The notes beneath the pieces are model-generated. The model did no database searches and had not been told where the DNA came from. It saw nothing but the letters and a program-made list of their open reading frames with translations. From contig QCCS01000006.1 of the NCBI GenBank assembly GCA_003281185.1, positions 44,143-108,142 of the forward strand: DNA of 64,000 nucleotides. Direction: 5' to 3'. The stretch is from Prochlorococcus sp. AG-347-M15. Its GTDB lineage: Bacteria > Cyanobacteriota > Cyanobacteriia > PCC-6307 > Cyanobiaceae. Below are positions 49,796 through 60,599 of the stretch, piece by piece (the first letter of the stretch is position 1; every line of letters starts with the position of its first letter). A program made the translations under genes and the position numbers.

Positions 49796-50536
49796 TTGAA
49801 AAACAATAGTTTAATATTAAAAGAATTTTTAAATAATGCATTTAATTTGAAATCACATTTAATGGAATTCTTTTCAATGAATGAATGTGATTTAGATCGA
49901 TTTCTTAAAAATGCAAAGATGAATTTGGCAAATTTGCATCCTGGAGAAGCTTTAAGTGATGTTTCAGATTTCTATACTGAGATTGTTGGAGATGGGCATG
50001 TGGCAGATTTAGCTGCTTGGCATATTACAAGCAAAGATTACATTGCTAATACCTTAAAACTTCAACAGAGATTTTCTAGAGATTTGGTTTTAGATTTTGG
50101 AGGAGGGATTGGCACACATGCTTTAGCTAATGCTATGTCTTCTCAAGTTGAGCATGTTTTTTTTGTAGATATTAATGAAACAAATAGAAAGTTTGTTCAA
50201 TACAGGGCTAAGGAATTAGGAATTGAAAAAAAACTTACTTTTTGCAAAACTATCAAAGATGCAAAAATATCGAAATTTGATACGGTAGTATGTCTAGATG
50301 TTTTAGAACATCTTGCTGATCCAGCTTCTCAAATTGAGATCTTTTATAAAATTATGAATTTAACTTCTATTGCTTTATTTAATTGGTATTTTTATAAAGG
50401 AGAAAAAAATGAATATCCATTCCATATTGACGATGTTCAAATTATTGAGAGGTTTTTTGACACATTGCAATCAAATTTTTTAGAAGTTTTTCATCCAATT
50501 CTTATAACAGCAAGAGCTTATAAGAAAATTAGATAA
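49796..50536 (+). CDS. SAM-dependent methyltransferase, class I
   Basis: 246 aa, TTG start. AdoMet loop [20 protein letters not shown], acidic DI after strand 2 ([15 protein letters not shown]), and [20 protein letters not shown], as in UbiE/Methyltransf_11-type enzymes; a 70-residue helical N-terminus precedes it. Substrate unknown. Its 3' end overlaps rpmA by 8 nt (convergent). Confidence 0.8.
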   Translation: MKNNSLILKEFLNNAFNLKSHLMEFFSMNECDLDRFLKNAKMNLANLHPGEALSDVSDFYTEIVGDGHVADLAAWHITSKDYIANTLKLQQRFSRDLVLDFGGGIGTHALANAMSSQVEHVFFVDINETNRKFVQYRAKELGIEKKLTFCKTIKDAKISKFDTVVCLDVLEHLADPASQIEIFYKIMNLTSIALFNWYFYKGEKNEYPFHIDDVQIIERFFDTLQSNFLEVFHPILITARAYKKIR

Positions 50537-50789
50537 CTATATTAACTCTTTTTCTATTTCTTAAATTTCTTTTGATACTCTCAAAACTTACAGTACCATC
50601 TTTGAGTGCAAAAAGTGTATCATCTTTACCTTTGCCAACGTTGATTCCAGGCAAAAAGGATGTACCTCTTTGGCGAATTAAAATTGATCCAGCTGATACC
50701 TTTTCTCCTCCATAAGTTTTTACACCGAGCCTTTTTGAGTTTGAATCTCTTCCGTTTCTAGTGGACCCTGTTCCTTTTTTGTGTGCCAT
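50529..50789 (-). CDS. rpmA: 50S ribosomal protein L27
   Basis: 86 aa. [20 protein letters not shown] is the conserved N-terminus that reaches the peptidyl transferase centre; [20 protein letters not shown] follows. Co-transcribed with rplU (9 nt apart). Confidence 0.97.
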   Translation of the reverse strand: MAHKKGTGSTRNGRDSNSKRLGVKTYGGEKVSAGSILIRQRGTSFLPGINVGKGKDDTLFALKDGTVSFESIKRNLRNRKRVNIVI

Positions 50790-50798
50790 TATAAAAGT

Positions 50799-51239
50799 TT
50801 AATTTGTAGATTTTTCAGATTTTGGTTTAGATTCTTTTTTTACTTCTTCCTTTTTAGAGGAGGACTTAGAAGAACTCTTACCTATTGATATTGATTTTAC
50901 CATAACTCTTGTGAGTTCTTGTCTATGCCCCATTTTTCTTCTCGTTTTTTTCTTGGGGCGCATCTTATATACAATAATTTTTTTATCTCTTTTATGAGAA
51001 ATGACTTCTAATTCGATTTTGGCATCTTTGATGTAAGGTTTACCAATAGTTATAGAGTCTTTGTCTTTCAAAAGTAAAACTTTTTCAAGTGTTATTTTAT
51101 CTTTCTCTTTAGCATTTAATCTATCTATATCATAGTATCTGTTGACTTCAAACCAAAATTGTTGGCCGGAAGTTTCTGCTATTGCGTACAATTCATTATT
51201 TTTCAAAGAATTGCTTGGGGAGGTTTTAGAGTTAGTCAT
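50799..51239 (-). CDS. rplU: 50S ribosomal protein L21, with extensions
   Basis: 146 aa against about 103 for typical L21. The core ELYAIAETSGQQFWFEVNRY ... YKMRPKKKTRRKMGHRQELT is standard; a 15-residue N-terminal and a 30-residue Ser/Lys-rich C-terminal tail (GKSSSKSSSKKEEVKKESKP) are extra, as in other picocyanobacteria. Divergent from kaiB. Confidence 0.95.
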   Translation of the reverse strand: MTNSKTSPSNSLKNNELYAIAETSGQQFWFEVNRYYDIDRLNAKEKDKITLEKVLLLKDKDSITIGKPYIKDAKIELEVISHKRDKKIIVYKMRPKKKTRRKMGHRQELTRVMVKSISIGKSSSKSSSKKEEVKKESKPKSEKSTN

Positions 51240-51383
51240 ATACTGAAGACGCTGTTAGGCTCAAATTAATAATTTGATTAAGCCTAGTAAGCAATCATAA
51301 TTATTTGTATATTTTCTTATTTTGTAGTGTAATTAGTCAAGGGTTGTTTTAAATCTTTTGATATCAATTTGAGGAGCTAAAAA

Positions 51384-51701
51384 ATGGCTGTAAGAAAAAC
51401 ATATATTTTAAAACTCTATGTCGCTGGAAATACTCCTAATTCAATGAGAGCTTTAAATACTTTAAAGGACATACTAGAAAATGAATTTAAAGGAGTATAT
51501 GCCCTAAAGGTCATAGATGTACTTAAGCAACCACAACTTGCAGAAGAAGATAAGATTTTGGCTACCCCAACTTTAGCTAAAATATTACCCCCACCCGTTA
51601 GAAAAATAATTGGTGATCTCTCTGATAGAGAAAAAGTTTTGATAGGTTTAGACCTTCTTTTTGATGAATTAACCGAAAGTGAATATAGTGGAGATAAATA
51701 A
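51384..51701 (+). CDS. kaiB: circadian clock protein KaiB
   Basis: 105 aa thioredoxin-like fold-switching protein that binds the KaiC CI ring. [20 protein letters not shown] and [20 protein letters not shown] are the conserved segments. AATTTGAGGAGC gives a clear ribosome-binding site. Upstream is rplU; no kaiA or remnant lies in the 144-bp gap. Confidence 0.97.
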   Translation: MAVRKTYILKLYVAGNTPNSMRALNTLKDILENEFKGVYALKVIDVLKQPQLAEEDKILATPTLAKILPPPVRKIIGDLSDREKVLIGLDLLFDELTESEYSGDK

Positions 51702-51773
51702 CATTATGGAAAAACTTTTATAATTAAATGTTAATTAAAAGTTTATTTTTTATTAATTATTCTTATTTCAACT

Positions 51774-53303
51774 ATGAAAGATAAGAAATTAAGTAAGTCA
51801 AATAGAATGCAGGTACAAAAACTTCCTACAGGGATAGAGGGTTTTGACGATGTCTGTAGGGGAGGGTTACCTGTATCTCGAAGCACATTAGTCAGCGGCA
51901 CATCAGGGACAGGTAAAACTGTTTTTTCTCTGCAATATCTACATCATGGAATTTGTAATTTTGATGAACCAGGGATCTTTGTCACATTTGAGGAGTCACC
52001 TTTGGATATTATTAGAAATGCCGCAAGTTTTGGTTGGGATTTACAAGAATTGATTGATCAAAATAAGTTATTTATTTTGGATGCTTCTCCTGACCCTGAT
52101 GGTCAAGATGTTGCAGGTAACTTTGACCTGTCTGGTCTTATTGAGAGAATTAGTTATGCAATTAGAAAATATAAAGCTAAAAGAGTTGCAATAGATTCAA
52201 TAACTGCAGTCTTCCAACAGTATGATGCTATCTATGTTGTGAGAAGAGAAATTTTCAGGCTAATAGCTAGATTAAAAGAAATAGGTGTTACGACAGTTAT
52301 GACTACAGAAAGGGTCGATGATTACGGTCCAATTGCTAGATATGGAGTAGAAGAATTTGTATCTGATAATGTTGTCTTATTAAGAAATGTCCTTGAATCG
52401 GAGAAGAGAAGAAGAACTCTAGAAGTTTTGAAGTTAAGAGGCACTGTACATATGAAAGGTGAATATCCATTTACTATGGGAATGGATGGTATAAGTGTTT
52501 TTGCTCTTGGAGCAATGAGATTAACGCAAAGATCCTCAAATATTAGGATCAGCTCTGGAGTTAAAGATCTTGATGATATGTGTGGAGGTGGATATTTTCA
52601 AGATTCAATCATCCTCGCCACAGGAGCTACTGGTACAGGTAAGACAATGCTAGTATCAAAATTTGTTGAGGATGCTTATAACAATAATGAAAGAGCAATA
52701 CTCTTTGCATACGAAGAGTCTAGGGCGCAATTACTTAGAAATGCTACTAGTTGGGGAATAGACTTTGAAAAGATGGAGAGTGATGGTTTGTTAAAAATTA
52801 TTTGTGCTTATCCTGAATCAACTGGTTTAGAAGATCATTTACAAATAATAAAAACGCAAATTAATCAATTTAAACCAAAAAGAATGGCAATTGATTCTCT
52901 CTCAGCATTAGCCAGAGGCGTAAGTTTGAATGCATTTAGACAGTTTGTTATTGCAGTTACTGGTTACACAAAACAAGAGGAGATAGCAGGCTTTTTTACA
53001 AATACTGCTGAGGAATTTATGGGAAGTCATTCTATTACCGATTCTCATATTTCAACAATTACTGACACGATATTACTGCTCCAATATGTTGAAATAAAAG
53101 GAGAGATGGCTAGAGCTTTAAATGTTTTTAAAATGCGAGGATCATGGCATGATAAACGAATAAGAGAATTTATTATTACTAGTAGAGGACCTGAAATAAA
53201 AGATTCTTTCTCTAACTTCGAACAAATATTTAGTGGTGCCCCTCATAGAATTGTTCCTGATCAAAATATTCAAAATGTTTTTAAAGGGTTAGAAAATAAT
53301 TAG
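51774..53303 (+). CDS. kaiC: circadian clock ATPase KaiC
   Basis: 509 aa, two RecA-like domains. Walker A: SGTSGTGKT (CI, about 41-49) and TGATGTGKT (CII, near 285), catalytic Glu pairs TFEESP and AYEESR. The CII phosphorylation pair is intact in SHISTITDTI (about residues 426-428), and the C-terminal region REFIITSRGPEIKDSF leads to the tail. Acts with KaiB; without KaiA it is expected to run as an hourglass rather than a free oscillator. Confidence 0.98.
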   Translation: MKDKKLSKSNRMQVQKLPTGIEGFDDVCRGGLPVSRSTLVSGTSGTGKTVFSLQYLHHGICNFDEPGIFVTFEESPLDIIRNAASFGWDLQELIDQNKLFILDASPDPDGQDVAGNFDLSGLIERISYAIRKYKAKRVAIDSITAVFQQYDAIYVVRREIFRLIARLKEIGVTTVMTTERVDDYGPIARYGVEEFVSDNVVLLRNVLESEKRRRTLEVLKLRGTVHMKGEYPFTMGMDGISVFALGAMRLTQRSSNIRISSGVKDLDDMCGGGYFQDSIILATGATGTGKTMLVSKFVEDAYNNNERAILFAYEESRAQLLRNATSWGIDFEKMESDGLLKIICAYPESTGLEDHLQIIKTQINQFKPKRMAIDSLSALARGVSLNAFRQFVIAVTGYTKQEEIAGFFTNTAEEFMGSHSITDSHISTITDTILLLQYVEIKGEMARALNVFKMRGSWHDKRIREFIITSRGPEIKDSFSNFEQIFSGAPHRIVPDQNIQNVFKGLENN

Positions 53304-53317
53304 AGAATTTAGCTAAT

Positions 53318-55363
53318 TTAAGATCTTGAAAAATTATTTGTATTATTAATTGTTTGAGTCAATAATTCATCTTTGTCAGATTGTGCCAAAGCTAAGTCAA
53401 ACCAGAAGGTTGTTCCTACTCCTAATTCACTAGCCATACGAATTTCTCCACCATGTTTTTCAATTATCCCTCTCACTATAGATAAACCTAAGCCTGTACC
53501 TTGCTCAGTATGAACAGCATTCTCAACTCTATAAAAACGGTCAAAAATCTTTTCTTGATCAGATTGAGATATTCCTGAACCAGTATCGGCAATCTCAATT
53601 CTTACTTTTGGTAGTGGTGAAACTAACTCGCATTGAGGAGCTCCATCATCTTTATTAATTGGTGGAAAGGCGGGACAAGAATCTGGCCACGTATAAGCTC
53701 TTATCATTAAGTTGCTGTCTTTTGGACTAAATTTCAAACCATTACCTAACAAATTATCAAAAACTTGTAAAAGTAAATCAAAATTCCCAAGAATCGAAGG
53801 AATATTTTCTTCTATATCATGAGCTAATGAGACATTTTTTTCTGTTGCATTAAGTCTATAATTTCTGAGAGTCTGCTCTATTGCTGATTTTATATCCATT
53901 TCCTCTAGTTGAATTATTTTCCCCGACTCCAATCTTGATAAATCTAAAACATCATTTACAAGTCTTGTAAGCCTATCTGTTTCAGAATTTGCAATACCAA
54001 GAAATTCGAGTTGTTCTTCATTGGATAGTTGATCTTTTAAATCATGTAGGGTTTCTACATAACTTTTAATGTTAAACAATGGAGTCCTTAATTCATGCGA
54101 AACATTACTTATAAATCTATTTTGTGCAGCATTTAGTTCTACTTCTCTTGTTAGATCTTGAATTGTGACAGCAATTCCCTTTAATTCAACTTTGTTTGTA
54201 TCTAGTACTGATTGCAAGACAATTCTTAAAGTTCTAGCTGGTTCTCCTAAGCTAAATCTTAAATCATCTTTTTCCTTTTCTCTTTTTAGAATAGATTCTA
54301 CATTTATATGTAAGTCATTAGATAAAATTTCGGGAATCTCACTTAAAAAGTATTTACCTTCTAAGAATCTTCCTTCCCAACGAAATAACCTCTTAGCTGT
54401 TGGATTAGCAAGTACAATCTTTCCTTGAGAATCCAATAATAAAGCACCATCAGCCATAGTAGCTATTAGTGATTGCTGCTTTATTTGAGCGGCTTTCAGT
54501 TCTTCAATATTAGCCTCTTCATAATTTTCTAACTGATTGGCCATTCGATTAAATCCATTTAAAAGTTCTCCAAGGTCTCCTGTCATAGGTAAAGAAATTC
54601 TTGATTTAAAGTTTCCCTTCGAAATCTCCCTCACACCTCTTACCAACTCTCTAACTGGCCTTGTAATTGTCAGTGCATTGAATACAGCTCCTAGTATTAG
54701 TAAAACCCAAATAGAGATAAAAACTGCTATGGTTACCTCTCTTGTTAATGCAGCGCTGGCTAAGGCTTTTTTATTAGGTGTAACTCCTAAAGCTAAAGTT
54801 CCAAGATATTTTCCCTTCCAAAGCATTGGAACAAATACATCTGTTACTTGACCCTGAGGAGTGACATGCTGCCTGACAAGTGGGAATTGTGGTCTTTTCT
54901 TTAATTCTGATGGAAGTTTTAGTCTTCTAGTAAGTTGAAACTGGCTATCAGAACTTGTTGGAGTGGCACTAATCGGTATGCCAAGTTGAACGATGTCTTC
55001 AGCATCTGTAAAAAATATATAGCGTAAATTTCGACTTGATCTCCAAAACTTTTCAGCTACATTGGAAATTTCTTTTTTTTGATTATTAGCAACTAATTCA
55101 GTGACATTTCCAGATAGCAATAATCCAAGATCTCGGGCATATCTAGTATCATTCATACCTGCATCTCTTTGAATAGTATTTAGTGCAAAAAACGTTATTC
55201 CTGTCATTAGAAGACTTACAACAAGAGTTGCAATTGCTAATAATTTCGTTCTTAAACTAAATCCGCTCCACCAGGCAAGGAATCTATTAATCCAATAATT
55301 ATTAATAGTTTCATTATCTACCATGTTATATCTTCTAATTTCTTTATCTCTAGTATCTTCCAT
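53318..55363 (-). CDS. nblS: sensor histidine kinase NblS/Hik33 (DspA)
   Basis: 681 aa. Two transmembrane segments (LLAIATLVVSLLMTGITFF and VTIAVFISIWVLLILGAVF) flank a periplasmic sensor; then HAMP (TRPVRELVRGVREISKGNF), PAS (ALLLDSQGKIVLANPTAKRL), HisKA FISNVSHELRTPLFNIKS and HATPase (DTGSGISQSDQEKIFDRFYR, GTGLGLSIVRGI). Known to control hli and photosynthesis genes through RpaB. ATG chosen; an internal Met at 55324 also possible. Confidence 0.96.
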   Translation of the reverse strand: MEDTRDKEIRRYNMVDNETINNYWINRFLAWWSGFSLRTKLLAIATLVVSLLMTGITFFALNTIQRDAGMNDTRYARDLGLLLSGNVTELVANNQKKEISNVAEKFWRSSRNLRYIFFTDAEDIVQLGIPISATPTSSDSQFQLTRRLKLPSELKKRPQFPLVRQHVTPQGQVTDVFVPMLWKGKYLGTLALGVTPNKKALASAALTREVTIAVFISIWVLLILGAVFNALTITRPVRELVRGVREISKGNFKSRISLPMTGDLGELLNGFNRMANQLENYEEANIEELKAAQIKQQSLIATMADGALLLDSQGKIVLANPTAKRLFRWEGRFLEGKYFLSEIPEILSNDLHINVESILKREKEKDDLRFSLGEPARTLRIVLQSVLDTNKVELKGIAVTIQDLTREVELNAAQNRFISNVSHELRTPLFNIKSYVETLHDLKDQLSNEEQLEFLGIANSETDRLTRLVNDVLDLSRLESGKIIQLEEMDIKSAIEQTLRNYRLNATEKNVSLAHDIEENIPSILGNFDLLLQVFDNLLGNGLKFSPKDSNLMIRAYTWPDSCPAFPPINKDDGAPQCELVSPLPKVRIEIADTGSGISQSDQEKIFDRFYRVENAVHTEQGTGLGLSIVRGIIEKHGGEIRMASELGVGTTFWFDLALAQSDKDELLTQTINNTNNFSRS

Positions 55364-55367
55364 AAAC

Positions 55368-56699
55368 TTAATTCTCCTTTGAGAAGGATTTTCTCACTTG
55401 ATGACCAATATCATTTCTAAAGTAAATACCATCAAAATTAATTTCTTTTAAGTTTTTGTATGCTTTTTGAAAAACCAAATCGAAATCTTTATCTTGACAG
55501 ACAATACTTAAGACTCTTCCTCCATCTGTAAGTAATTCTCCATTTTTACTTAGTGAAGTACCAGAGTCGAAAATTTGACAATCACTCGGGTCAAGTTTTC
55601 CTATTTTTATTGGTAAGCCAGTTTTATATTCGTGAGGGTAACCTTTTGAGGTTGCTATTACACAACCACTAACCTTATCAAAAGTTTCAATCTTTTCATC
55701 GCCAGTTAATTTACCCATTGAGCATTTTTCAAGCAGAAATACAAAATTTTTATCCATCAAAGGCATAATTGTTTGGCATTCTGGATCACCAAATCTGCAA
55801 TTGTATTCTATAACTTTAGGCCCAAATTTTGTGAGCATTAATCCAAAATAAATTACGCCTCTGTAGTCAATATTTTTTTTATTTAGTTCAACTATAGTCG
55901 GATCAATTATCTCTTTGATAACTCTATCAAGATAATCTTCTGTTAGTAGCGGAGCAGGAGAATAAGCCCCCATCCCTCCTGTATTGGGACCTTTATCATT
56001 ATCATTGAGACGTTTATGGTCTTGAGCAGTTGGTAGTAATATGTATTTCTTTCCATCACATAAAGCAAAAACTGAAACTTCTGGACCTTCAATTTTCTCT
56101 TCAAAAACTATCATATTCCCGGAGTTACCAAACTTACCATCGAAGATTAATTTTGCTGCGGCAAAACATTCATCTTTTGATTCAGGAATAAAAACTCCTT
56201 TTCCTGAAGCTAGACCGTCAGCTTTTACTATAAGTGGAATCGATTTTGAATAGATAATTTTTTTTGCTTCTTCTAGAGAATTGACTTTCCAAAAGTTTGC
56301 AGTTGGGATATTTGCATCTTGCATAAATTCCTTTGCCCAAGATTTGCTATATTCCAATTTTGCTCCGTCTTTACCCGGGCCAAATACTTTGAAATCTTTT
56401 TTTCGAAGAAAATCTGCTAATCCATTTGCTAACGGTATTTCAGGTCCTATCACAATTAAATCTATTTTTAATAAATCAAGCTTTTCGACAAATTCTTTTT
56501 TATTGTTTATGTCGATTTTTAATCTTTCACATTTATTTATTCTCTCTGATCCTGCGTTACCCGGGATTAAGTAAACTTTTTTTACTAGATCATTTTTTTG
56601 AATAGCCCAAGCTAAAGCATTTTCTCTCCCGCCATTTCCAATTATTAAAATATTTTCTAACCTACTAGAGTCCTTTGAAATTGTTGAATTAGTGCTCAT
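55368..56699 (-). CDS. purD: phosphoribosylamine-glycine ligase
   Basis: 443 aa ATP-grasp enzyme of purine synthesis. LIIGNGGRENALAWAIQKND at the N-terminus, AKEFMQDANIPTANFWK, VKADGLASGKGV and VIYFGLMLTKFGPKVIEYNC, RFGDPECQ. nblS is 5 nt downstream on the same strand, so the two probably share a transcript. Confidence 0.97.
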   Translation of the reverse strand: MSTNSTISKDSSRLENILIIGNGGRENALAWAIQKNDLVKKVYLIPGNAGSERINKCERLKIDINNKKEFVEKLDLLKIDLIVIGPEIPLANGLADFLRKKDFKVFGPGKDGAKLEYSKSWAKEFMQDANIPTANFWKVNSLEEAKKIIYSKSIPLIVKADGLASGKGVFIPESKDECFAAAKLIFDGKFGNSGNMIVFEEKIEGPEVSVFALCDGKKYILLPTAQDHKRLNDNDKGPNTGGMGAYSPAPLLTEDYLDRVIKEIIDPTIVELNKKNIDYRGVIYFGLMLTKFGPKVIEYNCRFGDPECQTIMPLMDKNFVFLLEKCSMGKLTGDEKIETFDKVSGCVIATSKGYPHEYKTGLPIKIGKLDPSDCQIFDSGTSLSKNGELLTDGGRVLSIVCQDKDFDLVFQKAYKNLKEINFDGIYFRNDIGHQVRKSFSKEN

Positions 56700-56837
56700 G
56701 AAATTTTCTTTTTTGGAGGTTATGAAGTTTCGATGAATAATCAGTTAAAATGAAATAAACTAGATTTAAGAATTGATTTCTATTAAATATGTTAATTACA
56801 AATCCTACTTTTAGTAATCGAGAGAGGCTTTTAATTA

Positions 56838-57581
56838 ATGAATAATAAATATGAATTGATTTATGAAGGCAAAGCTAAAAAAGTATTTAGTCATGATGAT
56901 GCAGATAAAGTAATAATTGAATTTAAAGATGATGCGACAGCTTTTAATGCATTAAAAAAAGCTAAATTTGAAGGGAAGGGGAAACTTAATTGCCTTATAA
57001 GTACAAGGATTTTTGAACTTCTTGTAGAAAAAAATATCCCAACCCATTTTATTGGTTTAAAAAATGAAAATACAATGATTGCGCATAAAATAAAAATCAT
57101 CCCTTTAGAAATTGTTCTTAGAAACACGGCTTATGGTTCTTTGTGTAAACAAACAACTATTAAATCAGGAACTGTTTTGGCTAAACCACTCATTGATATT
57201 TATCTTAAAGATGATGAACTTAATGATCCTCTATTAACAAAAGATAGAATTGAACTAATGAAAATAATAAGCGCTAATGATTTAGATTTAATTATAGATT
57301 TAACTTTAAAAATTAATTTTATCCTTAAAAGTTTTTTTAAAAATATTCACCTTCATCTTGTAGATTTTAAGTTGGAGTTTGGATATGATGCTGAAAACAA
57401 TATTCTGCTTGGAGATGAAATTAGTCCTGATAATTGTAGATTGTGGGATCTGAATCAGAAAAATGATACAATAGTAAGTCTAGATAAAGATAGATTTAGA
57501 AATGATTTAGGCGGAGTAATTGAAGCTTATAGCGAAATTAATCGGAGAATAAACGATTTTATTTTATTCAACAAAAAATGA
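56838..57581 (+). CDS. purC: SAICAR synthetase
   Basis: 247 aa, ATP-dependent ligation of Asp to CAIR. YELIYEGKAKKVFSHDDADK, IIPLEIVLRNTAYGSLCK and LVDFKLEFGYDAENNILLGD EISPDNCRLWD. Divergent from purD with about 140 nt between; bamA follows 25 nt downstream. Confidence 0.97.
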   Translation: MNNKYELIYEGKAKKVFSHDDADKVIIEFKDDATAFNALKKAKFEGKGKLNCLISTRIFELLVEKNIPTHFIGLKNENTMIAHKIKIIPLEIVLRNTAYGSLCKQTTIKSGTVLAKPLIDIYLKDDELNDPLLTKDRIELMKIISANDLDLIIDLTLKINFILKSFFKNIHLHLVDFKLEFGYDAENNILLGDEISPDNCRLWDLNQKNDTIVSLDKDRFRNDLGGVIEAYSEINRRINDFILFNKK

Positions 57582-57606
57582 TTTAATTATTTTAATCAAA
57601 AATCCT

Positions 57607-59745
57607 ATGCAAAAACATTCTTTAAAATTTGAAAAGATTTTCACAAACATTGCCTTTGTTCCTTTAATTTTGATATCCAATAATTCAGAACTAGCAGCTA
57701 AATATTTATCTAATGACATTGATGAATCAATTACAAAGTTAGAAATAAATAATATTAACAATGATTTTTCTCAAGGGTTTGATACGAAAAAAGAAAAAAA
57801 TTTCTTTATTGCTGAAAATAAAAGCAATATTGATAAAGAAAGTGTTCTTATTTCAGAAATAATTATCGAAGGTTGGGAAAATCATCCTGAAGGCAGAAAA
57901 CTTGAATTAGCTGCGTATGATTCTATGAGCATAAGGCCAGGAAGTATTATTAATAATCAAATTTTAAATAAAGATCTTAATGCAATTTATGCAAGTGGTT
58001 GGTTTTCGAGAGTTAATATTAAGTCTCAAGATGGCCCATTAGGAGTGAGGCTAATTGTAAATGTAGAGCCGAATCCAATTTTGAAGAAAGTTGAACTTAA
58101 ACCAACCAGCTCTTTAATTTCTAATGCAGAGGTCGATGATATTTTTAATAATTTTTATGGCACAACTATTAATCTCAATGAATTACAAAATAAAATAAAT
58201 ATATTAAAAAATCGATATGAAAGCGAAGGGTTTTCTTTGGCGAGAATTAGTGGCCCAGATAGAATTTCTAAGAATGGTGTAGTAATACTTAACGTTTCTG
58301 AAGGAATTGTATCTGATATTAAATTAAGATTCCCTGGGGCTGATGGCGAATCAGTAATTGAAGGAAAACCAAGAAAGGGTAAAACAAAAGACTGGGTTAT
58401 AAAAAGAGAATTAAAAACACAACCTGGGACCATTTTTAATAGAAAAATTTTAGAAGCTGATATCAGTAGACTTTACTCAACAGCATTGTTTGATGATGTA
58501 AGGGTGTCTCTTGGTCCTGATAAGTCAAATCCTGGCCAAGTGATAATCTTTTTAGATTTGAGCGAGCAAAGAACGGGATCACTAACAGGGGGCGTTGGTT
58601 ATAGTAATAGCTCAGGTATCTTTGCTTCAATTGGGTTGCAGGAAACGAATACATTTGGAAGAGCGTGGTCTACTAATGTAAATCTAAATTTTGGAGAATA
58701 TGCTACGACCTATAATTTTTCATTATCTGATCCTTGGATTAAAGGAGATAAACATAAAACTTCTTTTAGAACAAATGTTTTTCTAAGTAGAGATTATCCA
58801 CAAGAATTTAGAAGTAAAAATAACGGAAGAATCTACGCTGTAGATAATAAAACACCTTCAAGCTCTGATACGTTTTCTTCAGTGGTCTTAGAAAAAACTG
58901 GAGGTGGATTTTCTTTTTCAAGGCCTCTTAATGGTGGAGATCCATTTAAGGCAGCTAAATGGAGAGTTCTTGCAGGTATGAATATTAAGCAAGTAAAGAT
59001 GATTGATGGTTCTGGGAACAAAAAACCTTTTGGTGATAGGACCCCAGATACAACCAGAAATAACGTAAGCGATATTATATGTATTGGATTTACTTCAAAT
59101 GATGGGACATGTTATGAAGAAAATATGTTAGTAAGTGTGATAACAAGTACATCAAGAAATAATTTAAATAATCCTGTAAACCCTACTTCAGGAAATAAAT
59201 TAAGTCTCGGAACTGAACAGTTTTTTTCAGTGGGGGGAAACTCTCCAACTTTCAACAGAATGAGAGGCTCATATGCATTTTTTATTCCAACAAAGTTGAT
59301 AAATTTAACCAAAGGATGTAAGTCTAGTGATGCTACTGATGAAGATTGTCCTCAAGCTATTGGGTTTCAATTAAAGGCTGGTACTACTATTGGAGAATTA
59401 CCTCCTTACGAAGCGTTTTGTATGGGAGGAACATCCTCTATTAGAGGTTGGGGATCCTGTGATTTAGCAGTAAGCAGAAGTTTTGTTGAGGGCACAGCAG
59501 AATATAGATTCCCTGTTTGGAGAATGATATCAGGAGCTTTATTCGTTGATGCAGGTACTGATTTAGATACTCAAAAGGATGTCCCAGGAAAACCTGGCGA
59601 ATTATTGCAGAAAGCAGGTTCTGGTTATTCGCTTGGAGGGGGAGTTGGAATAAAAACGCCAATTGGTCCATTAAGATTAGACGTTGCTAGTAAGGACTTA
59701 AGTGGAGATTGGAGATATACACTTGGAGTTGGATGGAAGTTTTAA
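57607..59745 (+). CDS. bamA: outer membrane assembly factor BamA/Omp85
   Basis: 712 aa. N-terminal hydrophobic signal-like stretch, POTRA repeats (about residues 80-310: VLISEIIIEGWENHPEGRKL, GVRLIVNVEPNPILKKVEL, LARISGPDRISKNGVVIL, RKILEADISRLYSTALFDDV) and a C-terminal 16-strand barrel of the D15 type ending TLGVGWKF with the terminal Phe. Inserts beta-barrel proteins in the outer membrane. First gene of an envelope operon with lpxC-fabZ-lpxA-lpxB. Confidence 0.95.
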   Translation: MQKHSLKFEKIFTNIAFVPLILISNNSELAAKYLSNDIDESITKLEINNINNDFSQGFDTKKEKNFFIAENKSNIDKESVLISEIIIEGWENHPEGRKLELAAYDSMSIRPGSIINNQILNKDLNAIYASGWFSRVNIKSQDGPLGVRLIVNVEPNPILKKVELKPTSSLISNAEVDDIFNNFYGTTINLNELQNKINILKNRYESEGFSLARISGPDRISKNGVVILNVSEGIVSDIKLRFPGADGESVIEGKPRKGKTKDWVIKRELKTQPGTIFNRKILEADISRLYSTALFDDVRVSLGPDKSNPGQVIIFLDLSEQRTGSLTGGVGYSNSSGIFASIGLQETNTFGRAWSTNVNLNFGEYATTYNFSLSDPWIKGDKHKTSFRTNVFLSRDYPQEFRSKNNGRIYAVDNKTPSSSDTFSSVVLEKTGGGFSFSRPLNGGDPFKAAKWRVLAGMNIKQVKMIDGSGNKKPFGDRTPDTTRNNVSDIICIGFTSNDGTCYEENMLVSVITSTSRNNLNNPVNPTSGNKLSLGTEQFFSVGGNSPTFNRMRGSYAFFIPTKLINLTKGCKSSDATDEDCPQAIGFQLKAGTTIGELPPYEAFCMGGTSSIRGWGSCDLAVSRSFVEGTAEYRFPVWRMISGALFVDAGTDLDTQKDVPGKPGELLQKAGSGYSLGGGVGIKTPIGPLRLDVASKDLSGDWRYTLGVGWKF

Positions 59746-60582
59746 GTGTTTTCCTGGGCTACTAATTATGATTCTTGTTATACCTTGGCTGGAGTTATCT
59801 CCAGAGAAGGTATAGGTCTTCATAGTGGGGAAAAAACAAGAGTTAAAATTTCTTCTTTTGAAAAAGAAGGATATTATGTCTCTTTTAGCGATAAACCCGA
59901 GGAAATATTTAAGTTAACTCAAGATTTAATTGGAAGTACTATGCTTTGTACTGCGGTTAAATTAGGTGGAAGAAATTTATATACTATTGAACATTTATTA
60001 TCATCATTAGCTGGATGCGGATTAAGTTATATACATATTGAGGTTGATGGGAAAGAGATCCCGCTTTTAGATGGATCAGCAATTCAGTGGGTTAGAGCCT
60101 TTGAAGAAGTAGGGATTAAAAAGGCACCTAAACCAGATAATTTTTTTAGAGAGATTAATAAACCAATAATTCTTAATAAAGAAGGATCTGTTGTAACAGT
60201 AACTCCCTGTGAAAAGACTAAAATTATTTCTACAATAAGTTTCTCCTATAAAGCAATTGGAAATCAAACTTTTGTTATTGATTTAAATCCAAAAAGTTTC
60301 GTTGAAATGATTGCTCCCGCTAGAACATTTGGTTTTAAGGATCAATTTGAAGAATTAAATGAACTTGGTTTAATAAAAGGAGGAAGTTTGGAAAATGCCC
60401 TTGTTTGTGATGGTGATATATGGGTTAATCCACCATTAAGATTTGATAATGAACCAATAAGACATAAAATTTTAGACCTTATTGGGGACTTGGCTTTGGT
60501 AGGGTTACCTAAGGCCCAAATTTTAGTTTATAAAGGATCACATTCTTTAAATGCTTTATTGGCTTCATCACTAAAAAATTAA
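59746..60582 (+). CDS. lpxC: UDP-3-O-acyl-N-acetylglucosamine deacetylase
   Basis: 278 aa, GTG start directly after the bamA stop. Zinc enzyme, committed step of lipid A synthesis. [30 protein letters not shown] (zinc His), [23 protein letters not shown] and [19 protein letters not shown] with further ligands. Confidence 0.97.
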   Translation: MFSWATNYDSCYTLAGVISREGIGLHSGEKTRVKISSFEKEGYYVSFSDKPEEIFKLTQDLIGSTMLCTAVKLGGRNLYTIEHLLSSLAGCGLSYIHIEVDGKEIPLLDGSAIQWVRAFEEVGIKKAPKPDNFFREINKPIILNKEGSVVTVTPCEKTKIISTISFSYKAIGNQTFVIDLNPKSFVEMIAPARTFGFKDQFEELNELGLIKGGSLENALVCDGDIWVNPPLRFDNEPIRHKILDLIGDLALVGLPKAQILVYKGSHSLNALLASSLKN

Positions 60583-60599
60583 CTTCATTTTTAATTATT

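Noticed and set aside
56891..57127. 78-codon minus ORF in purC
   Set aside because: Antisense shadow of a well-conserved core gene.
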